Assembly: GCA_937990735.1 (NCBI GenBank)
Contig: CALKQT010000052.1
Coordinates: 1-19,714 of the forward strand
Reading direction: 5' to 3'
DNA from: an uncultured Campylobacter sp.
Lineage (GTDB): Bacteria > Campylobacterota > Campylobacteria > Campylobacterales > Campylobacteraceae
DNA: 19,714 nucleotides
A program made the position numbers and the translations under genes. Under the pieces are notes generated by a model. The model worked only from the letters and a program-made list of their open reading frames with translations. It was not told the origin of the DNA and did no database searches. Of this stretch, positions 15,744-19,714 are shown in pieces. Position 1 is the stretch's first letter, and each line of letters starts with the position of its first letter.

Positions 15744-16856
15744 ATGTATACCGAAAAAAATCAAAATAAAATTTTTGAAGATTTTAAAAGAAACGGTTTT
15801 ATAGATTTTTTGAAATTTATTTTTGCCATTATAATACTAATTCATCATAGTTGGCAATTTTATCCAATATTACCAATAGGGTATATAGGTGTAGAATTTT
15901 TTTTCTTGGTTACGGGTTGGCTTATGGCTAAAAAATTTTATAATTTTGAGGTTAAAGTTAATGAAAATATATTTGTTATTACTAGAAATTATATAGCCAG
16001 AAAAATAAAAGTATTTTATTTAGAATACCTTGTAGCTATCGTTATAGGCTTTATTTTTATATGCTTATTTGCTTGGAATGAAATTCCATCCATATCAAAT
16101 ATGCTAGCATTGACGATAGGGGATATACTATTATTGCAAATTTGGGGTTTCCCGGTAAGATCCATAACCGGAGTTATGTGGTATTTATCTGCTATGATAG
16201 GTGCCATATTTATATTGCTTCCAATTATACTTAAAAATCAAAGAATGTTTATAAATTTCATTGCCCCGCTTGTTATATTGATTTCATTCGGATCTATAGC
16301 GTATCAATATAACTATATGGGCGTCATTATGGAACCACTCGGTGGCGGCTTTATTCATATGGGATTAATTAGGGCCATTGCAGATATTTCTTTAGGATAT
16401 TGTCTATACTTTGCGACAGAAAAGATTAATTCAATTAATTTCACAAGAATGGGGCTTATCTTAGTAGCTATGTTAGAATTTCTTTTATATGCTACAATTT
16501 TTTATCTTATCATTTTCGTAAAAAAACCGAGCAATGCTGATTTTATTATAGTATTATTTTTATCTATATCTCTTAGCTTCTCTTTTAGCAAGAAATCATT
16601 ATTGGCTGTATTATTTCAAAAAAAATTTTTTAACAACTTAGGGCTACTAAGCCTCAATATCTTTTTAAATCACTTCTATGTAGGCTGGGTAATTATGACT
16701 ATAAAATCTAAATATTCTATAGAGCCATATCAATCTGTAATTTATTATTTTTTAGGTTCTTTATTTTGTATTACTTTGAATTTCATCATATCGAGATCTT
16801 TAAGAAAAATCGAATATAAAAAGATAATTGACGCTTCTTTGGTTAAAGAAGAATAA
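15744..16856 (+). CDS. Membrane O-acyltransferase (acyltransferase-3 family)
   Basis: 370 residues with about ten hydrophobic segments, so an inner-membrane protein. The family hallmarks are at the N-terminus: ILIHHSW with H34-H35 at the end of the first membrane segment, and PIGYIGVEFFFLVTGWLMAK (44-63), followed by a basic loop RNYIARKIKVFYLEYL. Members such as OafA move acetyl or related groups across the membrane onto O-antigen or other sugars. There is no fused SGNH domain. AGGGGAG (15728-15734) precedes the ATG by 9 bases. The gene is clearly more AT rich than the rfb genes and the housekeeping block, suggesting separate acquisition. It lies one base from gtrA, so acylation and glycosylation genes form one unit. 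Confidence 0.85.
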   Translation: MYTEKNQNKIFEDFKRNGFIDFLKFIFAIIILIHHSWQFYPILPIGYIGVEFFFLVTGWLMAKKFYNFEVKVNENIFVITRNYIARKIKVFYLEYLVAIVIGFIFICLFAWNEIPSISNMLALTIGDILLLQIWGFPVRSITGVMWYLSAMIGAIFILLPIILKNQRMFINFIAPLVILISFGSIAYQYNYMGVIMEPLGGGFIHMGLIRAIADISLGYCLYFATEKINSINFTRMGLILVAMLEFLLYATIFYLIIFVKKPSNADFIIVLFLSISLSFSFSKKSLLAVLFQKKFFNNLGLLSLNIFLNHFYVGWVIMTIKSKYSIEPYQSVIYYFLGSLFCITLNFIISRSLRKIEYKKIIDASLVKEE

Positions 16857-16857
16857 C

Positions 16858-17220
16858 TTGAATGCTCAAATTATAAAATTTATTCTCGTCGGTATCCTAA
16901 ATACTGCCTTTGGGTATGGGATATTCGCCCTTTTTATCTATTTGGGTTTATATTATCCTCTTGCCGTATTGTTTTCTACGATACTAGGCGTATTATTTAA
17001 CTTTAAAACTATAGGCAAGCTGGTATTCGGTAGCAGTGATAACGGTCTGATATTTAGATTTATACTAGTTTACATCATTACTTATTTTTTAAATATATTT
17101 TTTCTATGGCTTTTCAAGTGGCTTGGATTTGATAATATGTATATAAACGGTTTTGTGCTTTTGATCCCGCTAGCTGCGGTATCATTTTTGTTAAATAAAT
17201 TTTTCGTCTTTAGGAGATGA
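16858..17220 (+). CDS. gtrA: GtrA-family membrane protein (putative flippase)
   Basis: 120 residues from the TTG at 16858, the usual GtrA length, with four membrane segments. The family pattern is visible: an N-terminal QIIKFILVGILNTAFGYGIF, NFKTIGKLVF near residue 48-57 and a C-terminal LNKFFVFRR. GtrA proteins are thought to move undecaprenyl-phosphate-linked sugar across the inner membrane for periplasmic glycan decoration. A TTG ten codons earlier (16828) is in frame but lies inside the acyltransferase gene and adds residues not typical of the family. The ribosome site is weak (AAAGAAGA). Followed 1 base later by gtrB. Confidence 0.85.
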   Translation: MNAQIIKFILVGILNTAFGYGIFALFIYLGLYYPLAVLFSTILGVLFNFKTIGKLVFGSSDNGLIFRFILVYIITYFLNIFFLWLFKWLGFDNMYINGFVLLIPLAAVSFLLNKFFVFRR

Positions 17221-17221
17221 T

Positions 17222-18154
17222 ATGAAAAAGATCAGTATAGTTACCGCCTGCTTTAATGAGGAGGAGAACGTAGAGGAAGTCTATGCGCGCGTAAAAAAAG
17301 TTATGGGCGAATTTCCGGAGTATGCCTACGAGCATATATTTATCGATAATGCTTCGACTGATAGAACAGTTGAAATTTTAAAACGCCTTGCAAAGGATGA
17401 TAAAAATTTAAAGATCATCGTAAATTCTAGAAATTTTGGCCACATCAAATCACCAACTTATGCGCTTTTGGGTGCAGACGGAGATGCTGTTATCTCTATC
17501 GTAGCCGATTTGCAAGATCCGCCCGAGATGATTGCGCAGTTTATAGAAAAATGGCAGGAGGGCAACGACTTGGTTTTAGCCATTAAGCGTGACAGCGAGG
17601 AACGTGGCGTGATGTTTAAAATCAGAGAATGCTATTACGAGCTTTTATCAAAGTTATCTGAGATCGAGATTTTTAAAAATTTTACCGGCTTTGGACTTTT
17701 TGATAAAAAGGTCATCGCGGCTCTTAGACAGATGCATGATCCGTATCCGTTTTTTCGAGGAATGCTCGCAGAAGCCGGTTATAAGGTAGCTAAGATCCCT
17801 TACGATCAACCGGTAAGAATTAAAGGAGTTACCAAAAATAACTTCTACACGCTTTATGATATGGGGATACTCGGTATAATCTGCAATTCCAAAGTACCAC
17901 TTCGGCTCGCAACCTTTATAGGTATGATAACGGGCATTTTAAGCATAATAGTAGGACTTGTGTATTTTATACTTAAGCTAATTTATTGGAACGAGATGAG
18001 CGTGGGCATCGCGCCTCTTATCATACTTTTTTCATTCGTTTCATCTGGAATTTTGTTTTTTATCGGTATAATAGGTGAATATATCGGGGCAATTTATACA
18101 CAAGTGTTAAATCGCCCATTGGTATTTGAAAAAGAAAGAATAAATTTTGACTGA
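17222..18154 (+). CDS. gtrB: GtrB-type polyprenyl-phosphate glycosyltransferase
   Basis: 310 residues. It is a family 2 (GT-A) transferase of the DPM1/GtrB type. The N-terminal IVTACFNEEENVEEV (6-20), D42 in IDNASTDRT, and VADLQDPPEMI with D96 and D99 mark the nucleotide-sugar and metal site. The C-terminus holds two membrane helices (about 228-258 and 262-295). It should transfer a sugar, often glucose, from a nucleotide donor to undecaprenyl phosphate on the cytoplasmic face, and GtrA then presents it outside. AGGAG (17212-17216) precedes the ATG. The usual third partner, a large polytopic transferase that moves the sugar onto the O-antigen, is not in the window. The stop overlaps the start of the following broken transferase gene. 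Confidence 0.88.
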   Translation: MKKISIVTACFNEEENVEEVYARVKKVMGEFPEYAYEHIFIDNASTDRTVEILKRLAKDDKNLKIIVNSRNFGHIKSPTYALLGADGDAVISIVADLQDPPEMIAQFIEKWQEGNDLVLAIKRDSEERGVMFKIRECYYELLSKLSEIEIFKNFTGFGLFDKKVIAALRQMHDPYPFFRGMLAEAGYKVAKIPYDQPVRIKGVTKNNFYTLYDMGILGIICNSKVPLRLATFIGMITGILSIIVGLVYFILKLIYWNEMSVGIAPLIILFSFVSSGILFFIGIIGEYIGAIYTQVLNRPLVFEKERINFD

Positions 18155-18415
18155 GAATATTTTTTTAAGCATTGCAGTACCGACTTATAATAGAGCAAAA
18201 TTCTTAGATAAAAGTCTAAATAGTCTATGCAAAAGCGTGTATAAAAGCGAGCGAAGAGATATTGAAATTTTAATTTTAGATAATGCTTCCAGTGATAAAA
18301 CTTCGGATATTGCAAAAAAATATATTGATTTCGGACTTGTAAAATATATAAAAAATAGTGAAAATACTGGTCCAGATAATAATTTCAAAAAAGCGATTTC
18401 TTTGTCGCGCGGAAA

Positions 18416-18425
18416 ATATATATAT
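18416..18425 (+). repeat. (AT)5 dinucleotide tract within the glycosyltransferase gene
   Basis: Five AT units just before the DxD codons. Four units would put the two halves of the gene in frame (GKYIWIFGDDD), so the tract carries one unit too many. Slipped-strand mispairing is the simplest cause. Confidence 0.75.
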
Positions 18426-18588
18426 GGATATTCGGCGATGATGATTTAGTATTTGATGATATGATTAAATATTTAATGCGGATACTAGATTCTTCTTCGA
18501 AATTCGGTATCATTCATTTAAAGGCATAAAATTTCATAGACGAAATTAAGCCAGTAGAATTTAAAGAATTTATTAATTTTAAAACAAG

Positions 18589-18604
18589 GCTCAAGATAAG
18601 TTAA
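18589..18604 (+). repeat. Left terminal inverted repeat of the insertion sequence
   Basis: 16-bp perfect match to the reverse complement of 19351-19366. The transposase stop codon (TGA on the minus strand, 18591-18593) lies within it. Confidence 0.9.
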
Positions 18605-19326
18605 GCAGATTCTCTCTTATCAATTTCAACAGTTTCTGATATAAGTTTTCCTGTGTAGTTTTAGTATTATATCTAAATTCACATTCCTTTAGATGAAGCA
18701 AGAAATTTTCTTTCTTTATCCCTTTAAATTTAGCTAGTCTATGTTTAGCATATCCCCAGAAGTTTTCTATGCCGTTTATATGATTTTTACCATTTGCAAA
18801 TTCATTTTTAGAGTGCTTCACTCTGTAGTGCTCTTTAGCTCCGTAATCCACTAATCCGTCATAGGCCTTCCAGCAATCAGAATAGATAGTAGAGCTATCA
18901 AGCTCGCTATATTGAGATAATATAGGTATCAACTCACTAGCAGAGCAGTTTTTAACTATCTGGGTATAGACCTTACCGTCACGCTTTAGCATTCCAAATA
19001 CCAGCTGCTTTCCGCTTGCTCCTCTACCTCTTTTACCCATTACTCTTTTAGATCCGAAGTAGCTCTCATCTATTTCAAAGCGAAGCTTCTAGGCGAGCTT
19101 GCGAGCTGGAAATCTCGCCGCTAAATTTGCTTATCTTTTCACACTCTTTAGACATAAGAGCTCTTATTTCTCTAAAGATTTTGCATAGGGTTGCTTCTGA
19201 AATTTTAGTTAAATTTGATATCTTTGATGCTTCTATATCCTCTGCGAAGTATTTTAGAATTTCTCTAAATTTCTTCTCTGAAATTCGAGAACGAACTATA
19301 TACTTATTTTTCATCGACAAAATCAT
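18591..19326 (-). pseudogene. IS1595-family transposase, split by a 34-bp insertion
   Basis: The N-terminal half (from ATG at 19326, with AAAGGAG at 19336-19342) encodes a helix-turn-helix-like region (SEKKFREILKYFAEDI, SNLTKISEATLCKIFREIRA) and reads to a stop at 19075. The C-terminal half is in another frame and contains the ISXO2-like catalytic core: EIDESYFGSKRVMGKRGRG, then IYSDCWKAYDGL, then HINGIENFWGYAKHRL. Deleting exactly 34 bases (19077-19110) joins the halves as SGEI-EIDESYFG, the expected family sequence, giving a protein of about 235 residues. The second half could be translated alone from the ATG at 19040 but would lack the first catalytic aspartate. The element therefore should not move by itself. 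Confidence 0.85.
19077..19110. repeat. 34-bp GC-rich insertion inside the transposase gene
   Basis: A block with GCGAAGCTT at one end and GCGAGCTTGCGAGC (GCGAGC twice, two bases apart) at the other, in contrast to the AT-rich transposase around it. Its removal restores the reading frame and the conserved motif without loss of a base. No clear target duplication beyond two A residues is seen. It may be a copy of a small dispersed genomic repeat. Confidence 0.65.
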
Positions 19327-19350
19327 AGTTAAAAACTCCTTTGAAAGTTT

Positions 19351-19366
19351 TTAACTTATCTTGAGC
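19351..19366 (-). repeat. Right terminal inverted repeat of the insertion sequence
   Basis: Perfect 16-bp complement of the left repeat, upstream of the transposase ribosome site, followed directly by TTTAAAA, the putative target repeat. Confidence 0.9.
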
Positions 19367-19714
19367 TTTAAAATTTATGATGATGATAAAGCAGAGTTTA
19401 TAAAAGAAGCCCATACTAATTTAACTTTTTATAACTTCTAATACAGTAAATAAAAGTTTATTTGATAGAATCGATTTAGACGCAATAGCAAATAACAATC
19501 TCGTGCAGCTTTATTGGAATATCGCCTGCGCGATTTTGTCTAATAAGCAAGTCGTGGTGTTTGATAAAATTTATGCAGCAAGACAGTTTAATAGTGGAAG
19601 ATATAATTTTTCGGAGGTATTTGGTACAAATTTAAATGATACCCTAAGCGCTATTGAAAAGAATTTTGACGCAGATTTCGTGCTTGAAATTTTTAGAAAA
19701 AGGCTTTTAATATA

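Larger units (their letters stand above)
18585..19366 (-). mobile_element. IS1595-family (ISXO2-like) insertion sequence, about 780 bp, inactivated
   Basis: Bounded by a perfect 16-bp inverted repeat GCTCAAGATAAGTTAA (18589-18604) and its complement (19351-19366). TTTAAAA flanks the element on both sides (18578-18584, 19367-19373) and fits a target duplication of 7 or, in this family, 8 bases. Four extra bases (CAAG, 18585-18588) separate the left inverted repeat from the target repeat, with no counterpart on the right. It encodes one transposase on the minus strand, broken by a 34-bp insertion. Without that insertion the element would be about 745 bp, in the size range I associate with small IS1016-like members. 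It lies inside, and has disrupted, a glycosyltransferase gene. Confidence 0.88.
18147..19714 (+). pseudogene. Broken glycosyltransferase family 2 gene, RfbV (abequosyltransferase)-like, runs off the window
   Basis: The first part reads SIAVPTYNRAKFLDKSL, ILILDNASSDKTSD and NSENTGPDNNFKKAISLSRGKYI, like the soluble abequosyltransferase RfbV. Lesions: (1) removing one AT unit from (AT)5 at 18416-18425 restores GKYIWIFGDDDLVFDD with the DxD motif; as it stands the frame stops at 18447-18449. (2) In the restored frame TAA occurs at 18527-18529, one base from Tyr. (3) The coding sequence breaks at 18584 and resumes at 19367, an insertion element lying between (EFINF | KIYDDDKAEF). (4) One extra T at 19426-19430 shifts the frame; without it the sequence continues as TFITSNTVNKSLFDRIDLDA and on, open, to the end of the window. 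The start is a TTG at 18147 overlapping gtrB by 8 bases. If once active, it probably added the CDP-dideoxysugar made by the upstream operon. Confidence 0.85.

Noticed and set aside
16828..16857. TTG start for gtrA inside the acyltransferase gene
   Set aside because: It adds ten residues not seen in GtrA proteins; the TTG at 16858 gives the usual length.
18591..19040. The 149-residue frame as an intact stand-alone transposase
   Set aside because: It lacks the DNA-binding half and the first catalytic aspartate, both of which lie upstream across the 34-bp insertion.
1..19714. CRISPR array, prophage or integrative element
   Set aside because: No evenly spaced repeats, integrase, phage structural gene or attachment-site duplication at the tRNA was found.

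Overview
The window looks like a chromosomal segment of a Campylobacterota bacterium, most likely a Campylobacter of moderate GC content (the C. gracilis / C. showae / C. rectus kind rather than AT-rich C. jejuni). The basis is the style of the housekeeping genes (a ThrRS of 607 residues with a shortened N-terminal domain, infC directly behind thrS and not followed by rpmI-rplT), a Sel1/Hcp-type cysteine-repeat protein, and AAATTT-rich sequence throughout. The species call is inference; nothing here is a species marker.

Layout. (1) 1-3180: a secreted Sel1-repeat protein on the plus strand, a 764-bp stretch with no convincing gene, then nfo (endonuclease IV) and a small lipoprotein gene on the minus strand, separated by a repeat-containing spacer. 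(2) 3200-7957: a tRNA-Glu(TTC) gene with a plausible promoter, an atypical kinase-fold protein overlapping a Bcr/CflA-type drug efflux gene, then thrS-infC coupled by a TTGA overlap. (3) 8165-15572: seven tightly packed genes for a CDP-activated deoxysugar: glucose-1-phosphate cytidylyltransferase (rfbF), CDP-glucose 4,6-dehydratase (rfbG), an acetolactate-synthase-like thiamine diphosphate (ThDP) enzyme, a HAD-IIA phosphatase, an HpcH/HpaI-type aldolase, an extended SDR, and the PLP/[2Fe-2S] 3-dehydratase RfbH. (4) 15744-18154: an AT-rich integral-membrane acyltransferase, GtrA and GtrB. (5) 18147-19714: an abequosyltransferase (RfbV)-like glycosyltransferase gene broken by a +2 slip in an (AT)5 tract, a nonsense codon, an IS1595-type insertion and a +1 slip in a T tract. 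The insertion element's own transposase is broken by a clean 34-bp insertion.

How the genes fit together. RfbF, RfbG and RfbH together lead from glucose-1-phosphate to CDP-4-keto-3,6-dideoxyglucose, the branch point for abequose, paratose, tyvelose, ascarylose and the branched sugar yersiniose. The ThDP enzyme sits between rfbG and rfbH. As in the yersiniose pathway (YerE), it could add a carbon unit from a 2-oxoacid to the C4 ketone, with the SDR as the following reductase. The aldolase and phosphatase have no place in the known yersiniose route and may supply or process an unusual 2-oxoacid donor. This cassette is the most interesting thing in the window. The downstream acyltransferase and GtrAB would decorate a surface glycan. 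The broken RfbV-like gene is a candidate for the transferase that once attached the dideoxysugar. The flavin/Fe-S reductase partner of RfbH (RfbI/DdhD) is not present in the window.
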